DNA of 52,165 nt from positions 1 through 52,165 of the forward strand of contig CALAMC010000087.1 of NCBI GenBank assembly GCA_937925655.1, written 5' to 3'. The position numbers and the translations under genes were made by a program. This DNA comes from an uncultured candidate division Zixibacteria bacterium. GTDB taxonomy: Bacteria > Zixibacteria > MSB-5A5 > GN15 > PGXB01. Below the pieces are notes generated by a model. That model was not told the DNA's origin and did no database searches. It saw nothing but the letters and a program-made list of their open reading frames with translations. How positions within the stretch are numbered: the first letter of the stretch is position 1; the number at the start of each line of letters is the position of its first letter. Of this stretch, positions 44,460 to 52,068 are shown in pieces.

Positions 44460-44487
44460 AATATAACCATTTTTGCGGAGATGTCCA
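44460..44487 (-). promoter_or_regulatory. Promoter of the glycan operon
   Basis: On the minus strand TGGACA (44487-44482) and TATATT (44465-44460) are separated by 16 bp. The first ATG (44447) is only about 6 nt beyond the expected start and no SD is present. Confidence 0.45.
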
Positions 44488-44560
44488 CCACGAAAATGTG
44501 AGAAACAAGGATACTCGCCCGCCCGTTATTACCGTGCCAATAATTAAATATTACTGCCTT

Positions 44561-44989
44561 TTATCCTTGCTCTTTACTTTCTTCCACCTTGTGCAGAACC
44601 GTATCCAGAATGCCGTTGACAAATGACGCCGATTCCAGTGTGCTGTATTTCTTGGCCAGCTCGATAGCCTCATTTATGGCCACCTTGATCGGCACGTCGG
44701 GCATGAATTCCACTTCGGCAATGGCTAACCTTAAAATATTCTTGTCAACCACGGCCATCCGATTTAAGTCCCAATTCGACGCCAGGCTCTGTATATAGGC
44801 GTCGATTCGCTCCATATTTTCGGACGTAAATTTGAACAGGGTCCGCCCGAACTCAAGCGTCTTTTTGTCCAGCCCGCTGTTTTCAGTTAAAGTCTGAAAG
44901 ATATCAGCACTGTCCTTGCTGTCGCTTTGCTCCAGAGCATAAAGCGCCTTGAGGACAAATTCCCGGGCCCGATGGCGATTACCTGTCAT
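44561..44989 (-). CDS. nusB: Transcription antitermination protein NusB
   Basis: At 142 residues this is a normal NusB: RHRAREFVLKALYALEQ at the N-terminus, WDLNRMAVVDKNILRLAIAEV and VAINEAIELAKKYSTLESASFVNGILD. NusB with NusE binds boxA RNA in rRNA antitermination. Its location directly after ribH, overlapping by 4 nt, is a widely conserved arrangement. Confidence 0.96.
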   Translation of the reverse strand: MTGNRHRAREFVLKALYALEQSDSKDSADIFQTLTENSGLDKKTLEFGRTLFKFTSENMERIDAYIQSLASNWDLNRMAVVDKNILRLAIAEVEFMPDVPIKVAINEAIELAKKYSTLESASFVNGILDTVLHKVEESKEQG

Positions 44990-45459
44990 TTTTCAATATT
45001 CTTGTATAAATTGACCATCTCTATGGCCGACATGGCCGCATCCCAGCCTTTATTCCCGGCCTTGGTTCCGGCTCGCTCTATGGCCTGTTCCAATGTATCG
45101 GCAGTAATTATCCCGTAAATTACCGGTTTCCCGCTGTCCAGCGCCAGCTTGGCAATCCCCTTGGACACCTCCGCCGCAATATAGTCGAAATGCGGCGTAT
45201 CACCTCGTATTACTGCCCCCAGACAGATGACGGCGTCGAAACGGTTTGCTTTTATCATATGCGAGGCCGCATAGGGAATTTCGAACGAGCCCGGAACCCT
45301 CACCACCGTGATATTCTTCTCATCGGCCTTGTGTCTGATCAGGCAGTCCACCGCCCCCTCCAGAAGCTTCGACGTCAACAGCTCATTGAAACGACTGACC
45401 ACCAGCCCGAAAGATAGACCGGACGCATCCAGCTTACCCACCACTTCATTGTACTTCAT
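44986..45459 (-). CDS. ribH: 6,7-dimethyl-8-ribityllumazine synthase
   Basis: This 157-residue enzyme condenses 5-amino-6-ribitylaminouracil with dihydroxybutanone phosphate. It shows GSFEIPYAAS, CLGAVIRGDTPHFDYIAAE with the catalytic histidine, and AGNKGWDAAMSAIEM. I chose the ATG at 45459, preceded by AGGTGAG; a GTG three codons earlier overlaps that SD. It follows ribBA by 9 nt. Confidence 0.96.
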   Translation of the reverse strand: MKYNEVVGKLDASGLSFGLVVSRFNELLTSKLLEGAVDCLIRHKADEKNITVVRVPGSFEIPYAASHMIKANRFDAVICLGAVIRGDTPHFDYIAAEVSKGIAKLALDSGKPVIYGIITADTLEQAIERAGTKAGNKGWDAAMSAIEMVNLYKNIEK

Positions 45460-45468
45460 ATTTCTCAC

Positions 45469-46677
45469 CTAAATTGTGCCGGACAAAAAATGCCCCAGCT
45501 TGTCTCTTTTTGTTCTCAAGTATTTGGTATTGTACTTGTTGGTTTCACATAAAATCGGCACCCGTTCGGTCACCTTCAGACCGTGGCCGTCCAGCCCGAC
45601 AATCTTGCGGGGATTATTCGTTATCAATCGAATCGTGCTCAAACCCAAATCCGCCAGTATTTGAGCCCCGATTCCATAATCGCGCAGATCGGCCGCAAAG
45701 CCCAGTTCTTCATTGGCCTCCACTGTATCCCGACCGCAATCCTGCAAAGCATAGGCCTTGATTTTGTTGGTCAGGCCTATCCCGCGACCTTCCTGGCGCA
45801 TATACAATAACACCCCCCGGCCTTCCTTTTCGATCATCTCCAGCGCCCGGTTCAATTGCGCCCCGCAGTCACAGCGCTGGGAACCGAACACGTCGCCCGT
45901 GAGACATTCCGAATGCACCCGCACCAGTACATTTTCCTGCTTGTTTACATCGCCTTTGACCAGTGCCAGATGATTCTTCTCGTCAAGATCGTTACCATAA
46001 AGAAACAGCTGGAAATGCCCGAAACGCGTCGGAAAATCGACCTCGGTCAACTTCATGACGTGCTTTTCGGTCCGGCGACGGTACTCGATCACGTCCTTGA
46101 CCGTAATCAGTTTCAGTCCGAATTCCTGCGCCATTTCATATAGCCGCGGCACCCGCGCCATCGTGCCGTCGTCATCCATTATTTCGCATAATACTCCGAC
46201 CGGCTTGAACCCGGCCAGACGAGCCAGGTCAACCGATGTTTCCGTGTGCCCCGCCCGCCGCAAAACGCCTCCCGGAACCGCCTGAATCGGGAAAATATGC
46301 CCCGGACGACTCAAATCCTGCGGAACCGAATTCTCGTCGGCCAGAACCTGAATCGTCCTCGCCCGGTCCGCGGCCGATATGCCCGTCGTCGTCCCTTTGT
46401 ACGCGTCCACCGATACCGTGAACCGCGTACCATACTTGGATGTGTTATCCGGCGCCATCGGGTATAATTGAAGTTCATCCAGGCGTTCTTTGGTTAGCGC
46501 CGTACAAATCAGCCCCCGGCCGTATTTAGCCATGAAATTAATCGCCTCGGGCGTAACCTTTTCGGCGGCCATGATAAAATCACCTTCATTCTCGCGATCC
46601 TCATCATCCACAACGATCACCATTTTTCCGTCGCGGATGTCTTCAATGGCCGATGAAATCCTGTCAAATTGTATCAT
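45469..46677 (-). CDS. ribBA: Bifunctional DHBP synthase/GTP cyclohydrolase II
   Basis: At 402 residues it fuses RibB (residues 1-200: VVDDEDRENEGDF, TRFTVSVDAYKGTTTGIS, RAGHTE) to RibA (about 205-395: VRVHSECLTGDVFGSQRCDCG with zinc cysteines, LYMRQEGRGIGL). It supplies both early precursors of riboflavin. It lies third in the rib operon. Confidence 0.97.
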   Translation of the reverse strand: MIQFDRISSAIEDIRDGKMVIVVDDEDRENEGDFIMAAEKVTPEAINFMAKYGRGLICTALTKERLDELQLYPMAPDNTSKYGTRFTVSVDAYKGTTTGISAADRARTIQVLADENSVPQDLSRPGHIFPIQAVPGGVLRRAGHTETSVDLARLAGFKPVGVLCEIMDDDGTMARVPRLYEMAQEFGLKLITVKDVIEYRRRTEKHVMKLTEVDFPTRFGHFQLFLYGNDLDEKNHLALVKGDVNKQENVLVRVHSECLTGDVFGSQRCDCGAQLNRALEMIEKEGRGVLLYMRQEGRGIGLTNKIKAYALQDCGRDTVEANEELGFAADLRDYGIGAQILADLGLSTIRLITNNPRKIVGLDGHGLKVTERVPILCETNKYNTKYLRTKRDKLGHFLSGTI

Positions 46678-46694
46678 TTCACATCACTCATTTA

Positions 46695-47330
46695 TTACCA
46701 GCCGCTCTTCGTCAATTTATCGAGAGTCAGACCGGCCTTCGGTTTAATATTCTGAAGTCGATAAACATACTTGCCCAGAATGTCAAACTCCAGATTGACA
46801 TTATTTTTCTTTTTCCATGTCTCCGGCGAGGTCATCCTTTGCGTATATGGTATCAAGTTTACCGAAAATCCCTTTTTATTAATCCGATTGACCGTCAAAC
46901 TGACACCGTTGATTGCCACCGACCCCTTCGGCACAAGATACACGCCGAACTCGTCCGGATAATCAACTATTACTTCAAGGGATTCCCCTATTGCATTGAT
47001 ATTTAATATATTGGCGATGCAATCTATATGCCCGGACACGATATGCCCGCCGAGGCGCCCGCTCGCCGGCAGGGCCCTCTCAAGATTCACTCTTATTCCC
47101 GTTTTGTAATCGCCGACTATCGTCGTTGCCAGCGTTTCCTGCGAAGCTTCGACCGTGAAACTTTTTCTATCAAACGCGGTCACCGTCAGGCAACAACCAT
47201 CCACCGCTATTGATTCGCCAAGTTGAATATCATCAAAAGCCTTATCCGGGTCTATGGTAAGCGAGCAATAATTACCATTACGGCCCAGCTTCGTGATCGT
47301 CCCGATGGCTTCTATAATCCCCGTAAACAT
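46695..47330 (-). CDS. ribE: Riboflavin synthase alpha subunit
   Basis: This 211-residue protein has the characteristic MFTGIIEAIGTI start and two homologous halves: LGESIAVDGCCLTVTAF in the first and KGSVAINGVSLTVNRI in the second. It dismutates two lumazines to riboflavin. It starts 3 nt after the ribD stop. Confidence 0.97.
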   Translation of the reverse strand: MFTGIIEAIGTITKLGRNGNYCSLTIDPDKAFDDIQLGESIAVDGCCLTVTAFDRKSFTVEASQETLATTIVGDYKTGIRVNLERALPASGRLGGHIVSGHIDCIANILNINAIGESLEVIVDYPDEFGVYLVPKGSVAINGVSLTVNRINKKGFSVNLIPYTQRMTSPETWKKKNNVNLEFDILGKYVYRLQNIKPKAGLTLDKLTKSGW

Positions 47331-47333
47331 ATT

Positions 47334-48416
47334 CTATCCCGCCGGATACCCGGTGAACAAAACGTCATTGCCAATAGTTTCAAAGGCACTATCATGAAAG
47401 ACAATGGCTCTTTCAATCTTTTTTATTCCCAGGTCGCCGGTGCTTTCAATTCCCCGGCCAATCATTTTGGCCGCCGTAAATATATAAACCTTGTCCACCA
47501 GCCCCTCTTTGAGTAATTCCGTCGCCAGCCGGCTTCCCCCTTCCACCAACAGAGAGCTTATCCCAAACTCCCCGGCCTTTTTTAAAAAGTCCGCCAGCGA
47601 TATTCCATCCTTTGTCTTTTTTATGTACCAGACAATGGGGTTCTTATAATTGGCTTTGATTTCGGCGCCCTCCGGCACGACCACAATGGTGCGACTATCC
47701 TCATTTTCGGCGAATATTCGGCAGGTTCGGGATATATTAAATCTCGATGTAATCACTATCCGATACGGATTTTTCCCCTTGACCAGCCGCACCGTCAATT
47801 GCGGATTGTCGGCGCGGATTGTCTGCGCCCCCACCATGACCGCATCATGCGTTGCCCGCAATTTATGCCCCAGCTTGCGGGACTCCGGACAGGTTATCCA
47901 TCGCGAATCGCCCGACTTCGTCGCAATCCGTCCATCGAGCGTCTGGGCCAGCTTTAAAGTCACAAATGGCCGTCCGCTCCGTATAAATTTTAAATACTTT
48001 TCATTTAGCCTTATGGCCTCCGCCTTTAATACTCCGCCGGTGACCGACAGACCCGCCTTTTTGAGCAGCGCCGCCCCTTTGCCCGCCACCAATGGATTGG
48101 GATCGGTTAGCGCATATACCACCCGTTTGATACCGGCTTTGATAATCTCCGGAGCGCAGGGGCCGGTGCGTCCTTGATGACAGCACGGCTCCAGATTGAC
48201 ATACATGGTCGCCCCTTGAATTTTTCCGAGGGCATTGTTTAAAGCTTCGATTTCAGCATGCGGCAAACCCGCTCGCCTGTGATAACCCTGACCGATAATC
48301 CGGCCGCCTTTGACAATCACCGCCCCGACCATTGGGTTAGGCGAAGTGTTTCCTTCACCCTTTTGCGCCAGGTCAAGCGCCATACGCATGTATTTTTCGT
48401 CTGTCTTTCGGTCCAT
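47334..48416 (-). CDS. ribD: Bifunctional riboflavin deaminase/reductase
   Basis: At 360 residues it carries the deaminase zinc site HAEIEAL and PCCHQGRTGPC within residues 1-145, and the reductase domain thereafter (VTLKLAQTLDGRIATKSGDSRWIT, VEGGSRLATELL). I chose the ATG at 48416; an upstream reading frame to 48533 runs through the FMN riboswitch and its terminator and cannot be the real start. It is the first gene of the rib operon. Confidence 0.96.
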   Translation of the reverse strand: MDRKTDEKYMRMALDLAQKGEGNTSPNPMVGAVIVKGGRIIGQGYHRRAGLPHAEIEALNNALGKIQGATMYVNLEPCCHQGRTGPCAPEIIKAGIKRVVYALTDPNPLVAGKGAALLKKAGLSVTGGVLKAEAIRLNEKYLKFIRSGRPFVTLKLAQTLDGRIATKSGDSRWITCPESRKLGHKLRATHDAVMVGAQTIRADNPQLTVRLVKGKNPYRIVITSRFNISRTCRIFAENEDSRTIVVVPEGAEIKANYKNPIVWYIKKTKDGISLADFLKKAGEFGISSLLVEGGSRLATELLKEGLVDKVYIFTAAKMIGRGIESTGDLGIKKIERAIVFHDSAFETIGNDVLFTGYPAG

Positions 48417-48440
48417 AAAAAAACCCCGTTTCTTCGGGGT
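48417..48440 (-). terminator. Riboswitch expression-platform terminator
   Basis: ACCCCG/CGGGGT (48423-48428 with 48435-48440) forms a hairpin with a short loop, followed by seven T residues running directly into the ribD ATG. FMN binding should favour this terminator; the hairpin also holds the only SD-like G-run. Confidence 0.8.
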
Positions 48441-48475
48441 GTACAGACCGGATATGACTATACCAATAGCCTGCC

Positions 48476-48596
48476 GAATTCTTCTCCCATCCGGACTATA
48501 CCGTCGGGACCGGAATTCCACCGGCTCTGCCAACCTCCGGTCGGCTCGCGGCCTGTCACCGCCGGTCGGGGATTTGCGCCCCGCCCCGAAGAATTC
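48476..48596 (-). promoter_or_regulatory. FMN riboswitch (RFN element)
   Basis: On the minus strand the conserved segments occur in order: GGGGCGGGGCGCAAATCCCC, GACCGGCGGTGACAG, CCGCGAGCC, GGCAGAGCCGGTGGAATTCC, CGGTCCCGACGGTATAGTCC and GGATGGGAGAAG. P1 is extended to 9 bp by GAATTCTTC (48596-48588) pairing with GAAGAATTC (48484-48476). It controls ribD-ribE-ribBA-ribH-nusB. Confidence 0.96.
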
Positions 48597-48617
48597 GCTT
48601 CAATATATATCGCCAAT

Positions 48618-48649
48618 AAAAAAACGCAAGCGGTTTATCGCCTGCGTTT
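48618..48649 (-). terminator. Intrinsic terminator of the GAF sensor gene
   Basis: AAACGCA (48622-48628) pairs with TGCGTTT (48643-48649), extended inward by GCG/CGC pairing, followed by seven T residues on the minus strand. It separates the sensor gene from the riboswitch. Confidence 0.85.
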
Positions 48650-48686
48650 CAGTCATTATCGATATAAATCCTGCGGCCCTTATTAC

Positions 48687-50699
48687 CTACTGCCCGTCAT
48701 TGAGAACCGCCATGATTTCCTCGGTCGATTCGTCCATCATCGAAACCAACCGGCGCGATCGCTCGGCATCGAGCGTCTCTCCCCGCTTGAGAAGTTCCAG
48801 CGATCCCCGGATAGTGCTCGCCGGCGATTTTAACCTGTTCAGAAGATGTTGCCTGTCGTCGACGACCAGAGGCTTCCGGGCCACCGTACGTTCGGAAACG
48901 AACGCCTGGCTGAATTTGAGCAGTTTTATCGCCATCGCCACCCGGGCCGCCAGTTCCCTCACGAAATTAATGGCGGCGGCATCATAGGAATACCTTTGCC
49001 ATTTGCGCTCTTCGCCTAACGTAATCAAACCGAAAGTCAGCCCGCTTATCGTAATCGGCACGATCAACGCCGATTGCACGGTGTCGAATACCAGTGCCTC
49101 GCACTCGCTTTTACTCATACGGGTTTCGCTGTTCTCCCGGCTTATGAGCAACGGCCGTTGCTCGCAGGCCGCCAGATGATGCCAAAAAGTCGTCTTGGAA
49201 GATAGATTAACCTTTTCCACCTCGGCCCGGTCAAATGGACGAATCGTGTGCAGGGCTCTGGTGGAAAGACTCATATTGCCCGCGTCAAGTGCCCCGATTC
49301 GAACCATCGTCGTCATGAGGTTTTTCTGAATCATTTCCGCCGCCCGGTTCAACAGCATATCGATATTCTGAATATCCTCGCTTTCTCTATCAAACGTCAG
49401 CAAGGCGTGCAAATAACGCTCGCGGCATTCCACGGCATTCTGGCCCAATTCCTTTTCCGCCGCCGGAATCAGAGCCGAAGCCAGTATTTCGGCTCGAAAC
49501 AGCCGCCGTCGATCGAAAAACCCGGCCCGCTTATGACCCAGCGTCAATACGCCCAGCACCCGACCCATATTGGTCAACGGCACTGCCAGCAGGCTGTTTT
49601 GCCCGCATTCAATTATCAGCGAATCTTTGGATACCAGATCCGACTCGACCGCATCTTGAATTATTACTCCCCGTCCGGATTCCACGACTTTTGCGAAATA
49701 CCCACTGCGACCGACCGGATTGGAGTGGCCGTCCAGAAGAATATTGCCATTCAAACCGCATGTGTAGCGCCGGATATTTTCCTGACCGTTGAGCATCAAC
49801 GCCAGCGAAAAATACTCACTGCCGGTGGCCTGATGAAATAGCTCCGATATCAACGCTATCCGGCTTTTGAGCGATCCGTTGCCGCGCAGAATATCAATCA
49901 GCTGAAAGTAGTGCCGCCACCCGGTTTCATAATATTCGGATTTGGTCCGGCTGAAATGCCCGGCAATGTGAGACGAAACAACCTCCGAAATACGGTTCAG
50001 AGCGATTTGGTCGCGTTCCAAAATCCGGTCAATACCGCTTTTCCAGAAATACATGCCGCCCACCTGTTGACCCGCGATACGTATCGGTAGCTCCGCCGCC
50101 GGATAACCCGGCTTGCCGACATTCCCGAAAATCTCGGTGCGATCTTTGCGACTGTCCACCAGACGACGGATATCACTGAAACATTCTGCGCCCAGACCAT
50201 CATGCGCCGTAAGATACACTCTCCCGTTTCGATGGGAGTATTTCAGCACTGCCAGGGCGTCGAACCCGAACGACCTCGCAATAACCATCGGCAGTTCTTC
50301 GAATAAATACTCCGGACGCTTATTACGAATAATATCAAGAATGATGCGACCGGTGATATCGTCCGTCCGCTCGGCCACAGGTTCAGCCTGCGGCCCGCGT
50401 CGGCGGCCCGGTATCCAGAGCGATGCCCCTGCTATAAGCAGTGTAATGCCCGATATTATCCCGATTATTTCAACCATCTCCAGATACATCGACTCGGATA
50501 AAAACGGCATCGTCCAGAACAATCGTTGGTTGGCAATCAATTGAAGAACCGAAACAAAAAACAGTACCGTCAATCCGGTAATCGAATAACGGTAACTCGC
50601 CGCATTCTCCGAAAATAATCTGCTTTTGGTGCGAGTCAAAATGAGTATCAGGACGGCGAAGGTCGCGGCGAAGAATAAATCCAGGACGAATTTAGACAC
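48687..50699 (-). CDS. Membrane-anchored triple-GAF sensor with inactive histidine-kinase stub
   Basis: This 670-residue protein starts with three hydrophobic segments (residues about 5-22, 38-58 and 73-95), then three GAF-like domains (about 125-275, 285-410 and 425-600; for example LLAVPLTNMGRVLGVLTLGHK and ALIVPITISGLTFGLITLGEE). The end resembles a HisKA dimerisation helix: LLNRLKSPASTIRGSLELL, where the phospho-accepting His of the usual HELRSP motif is Asn (residue 621). The protein stops 49 residues later with no ATPase domain. It may sense a small ligand and bind a partner kinase. The start is GTG with SD GGAGAAG. It is divergent from the lipoprotein gene. Confidence 0.82.
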   Translation of the reverse strand: MSKFVLDLFFAATFAVLILILTRTKSRLFSENAASYRYSITGLTVLFFVSVLQLIANQRLFWTMPFLSESMYLEMVEIIGIISGITLLIAGASLWIPGRRRGPQAEPVAERTDDITGRIILDIIRNKRPEYLFEELPMVIARSFGFDALAVLKYSHRNGRVYLTAHDGLGAECFSDIRRLVDSRKDRTEIFGNVGKPGYPAAELPIRIAGQQVGGMYFWKSGIDRILERDQIALNRISEVVSSHIAGHFSRTKSEYYETGWRHYFQLIDILRGNGSLKSRIALISELFHQATGSEYFSLALMLNGQENIRRYTCGLNGNILLDGHSNPVGRSGYFAKVVESGRGVIIQDAVESDLVSKDSLIIECGQNSLLAVPLTNMGRVLGVLTLGHKRAGFFDRRRLFRAEILASALIPAAEKELGQNAVECRERYLHALLTFDRESEDIQNIDMLLNRAAEMIQKNLMTTMVRIGALDAGNMSLSTRALHTIRPFDRAEVEKVNLSSKTTFWHHLAACEQRPLLISRENSETRMSKSECEALVFDTVQSALIVPITISGLTFGLITLGEERKWQRYSYDAAAINFVRELAARVAMAIKLLKFSQAFVSERTVARKPLVVDDRQHLLNRLKSPASTIRGSLELLKRGETLDAERSRRLVSMMDESTEEIMAVLNDGQ

Positions 50700-50819
50700 G
50701 TTACTTCTCCGATATGAGTCTTATCCCCTGCGGGATGATTTTTTGGCTTCTTATTAATATTTTTCGGCATATCCGAACTTATCGTTAGCCCGAATCCCCC
50801 CTTGGATTTGACCGATAAT

Positions 50820-50837
50820 CATGGGCATAATCCCATA
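50820..50837. promoter_or_regulatory. Candidate enhancer-binding site, copy 3 (ATGGG-N6-CCCAT)
   Basis: CATGGG CATAAT CCCATA matches TATGGG-N6-CCCATA except at one outer base. It is centred about 95 bp upstream of the -24 GG at 50924. Confidence 0.5.
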
Positions 50838-50871
50838 AATCAATCCACTTTTAGCCGGCAAAACATTGCTT

Positions 50872-50890
50872 CATTGGGCGCATCCCAATG
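50872..50890. promoter_or_regulatory. Second palindrome before lipoprotein gene
   Basis: CATTGGG-CGCAT-CCCAATG is a perfect inverted repeat with a 5-bp spacer, about 45 bp upstream of the -24 element. It resembles the three enhancer-site candidates (GGG...CCC core) but with a different spacing. Confidence 0.35.
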
Positions 50891-50921
50891 GATAACAACA
50901 TCTTACAATCATAGGCCAATT

Positions 50922-50938
50922 CCGGCACGGACATTGCC
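50922..50938 (+). promoter_or_regulatory. Sigma-54 (-24/-12) promoter
   Basis: CCGGCACGGACATTGCC has GG (50924-50925) and GC (50936-50937) separated by 10 nt, with full GGCAC and TTGC cores. The expected start is near 50949, giving a leader of about 70 nt with SD GAGGGGGAGG. Confidence 0.6.
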
Positions 50939-51018
50939 CGGCTATCTTCTGTCGATTTTGAAGAAGTAACGATTCTTTCAAAGATAATAATTCTCGCCAT
51001 GCGCGAGGGGGAGGAAAA

Positions 51019-51810
51019 ATGCGGCAATGCCTTGCGAAACATTATGCCATCTTTTTGGGACTGACCCTTTTGGCCGTGCTTTTCAGTTGCTCCGATTCCG
51101 GCGTCGATTATTACCTGCCGGATTCGGCCGCCTTGGCCTATTTCCCGATTCAGCCCGGAACCACCCACAACTACGTCCTGACCGATAATATCAACGATAA
51201 TCAGTCCCTGCAAAGACTGGTCATCGGCAATCCCGTGACACTCGGTGGACACCGGTCGTTCCCCTGGCGATCCCTCGACCCCGTCACCGGCCAGACAATC
51301 GAACTCGGCTATATCTATCCCGAGGGCGACGCCATATACTATTTCACACCCCAAAGCACCGCCGAAAAAATTATCGAGGCGCCTTTTCTGGCCGGACGTT
51401 CCTGGGACAGAATCGATGGGTTGACCGATGAACAGGCGCTGGCGTATGATTTCAGCTATCTGGACACCCTTATCATCGGCTCATACGATAAATACACCGA
51501 CCAGGATGACCAGGGCGGCAACAACGGCACTAAAGATTATGGTGACGAAGGTCAGGGTGGTTTTGTTATGAGCACCCCCTTGCCGCTCGACAATTTGAAC
51601 ACGCTGAAAATCCGCAGTACCACCTCCACCGTGGCCCTGCCCAACGGCGACACCTATCAAAACTGCCTGCTGATTGAAAGCCACAGCGGCTCATTGACCA
51701 ACCGCTATTGGTACGCCCCCTCGGTCGGTCTGGTCAAGTACGCTCTGAATATCTGGGAGAATTACCCGGAAGGAGAACTGGTCGGACAACTCGCCGACTA
51801 TATGTTTTAA
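51019..51810 (+). CDS. Secreted lipoprotein of unknown family
   Basis: This 263-residue protein has a type II signal peptide with lipobox LFSC (cysteine at residue 24). The mature part is beta-rich and begins SDSGVDYYLP; segments PIQPGTTHNYVLTDN and NRYWYAPSVGLVKYALNIW recall lipocalin-like or repeat-sheet lipoproteins common in FCB genomes, in which the YxAPGVGLVK motif recurs. An acidic Gly/Asp-rich loop (YTDQDDQGGNNGTKDYGDEG) may bind calcium. Function is unknown. It is controlled by a sigma-54-like promoter. Confidence 0.8.
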   Translation: MRQCLAKHYAIFLGLTLLAVLFSCSDSGVDYYLPDSAALAYFPIQPGTTHNYVLTDNINDNQSLQRLVIGNPVTLGGHRSFPWRSLDPVTGQTIELGYIYPEGDAIYYFTPQSTAEKIIEAPFLAGRSWDRIDGLTDEQALAYDFSYLDTLIIGSYDKYTDQDDQGGNNGTKDYGDEGQGGFVMSTPLPLDNLNTLKIRSTTSTVALPNGDTYQNCLLIESHSGSLTNRYWYAPSVGLVKYALNIWENYPEGELVGQLADYMF

Positions 51811-51835
51811 ATTATGAAATTCCCAACCTGGCATG

Positions 51836-51873
51836 CCATGGCATCAGGACCTGATCATCCCTTGATGCTATGG
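51836..51873 (+). repeat. Hairpin downstream of lipoprotein gene
   Basis: CCATGGCATCA (51836-51846) pairs with TGATGCTATGG (51863-51873) over 11 positions with one G-U pair. No T tract follows, so it is more likely a 3'-end stability element than a terminator. Confidence 0.4.
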
Positions 51874-51973
51874 CTGCGGGTTACGCGGTGACAGAACTAT
51901 ATGCGGGCAACAAAATAAGACAATACCTGTAAATCAAATCTGGTTGTTTCTGGATCTTGCGGTGTCTTAATAG

Positions 51974-52001
51974 CGGGAAGCCTTCGGCTTCCCGTTTATA
52001 T
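51974..52001 (+). terminator. Intrinsic terminator with UUCG tetraloop
   Basis: CGGGAAGCC (51974-51982) pairs with GGCTTCCCG (51986-51994), with a stable C(UUCG)G-type loop, followed by TTTATATT. It probably ends the lipoprotein transcript, giving a 3' untranslated region of about 180 nt. Confidence 0.75.
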
Positions 52002-52035
52002 TGATTATTAGATAGTACATCATGCTCTTGTGTGG

Positions 52036-52068
52036 GGCAGGAGCCGAGCGCCGCGACACGCTCCTGCC
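52036..52068. repeat. Inverted repeat near right edge
   Basis: GGCAGGAGC (52036-52044) and GCTCCTGCC (52060-52068) form a 9-bp stem with a 15-nt loop. The 12 bases GGCAGGAGCCGA recur exactly in the terminator at 16567. The remainder of the window to 52165 shows no gene or site I can support. Confidence 0.45.

Noticed and set aside
48417..48533. N-terminal extension of RibD
   Set aside because: It runs through the FMN riboswitch and its terminator; the conserved RibD sequence starts at 48416.
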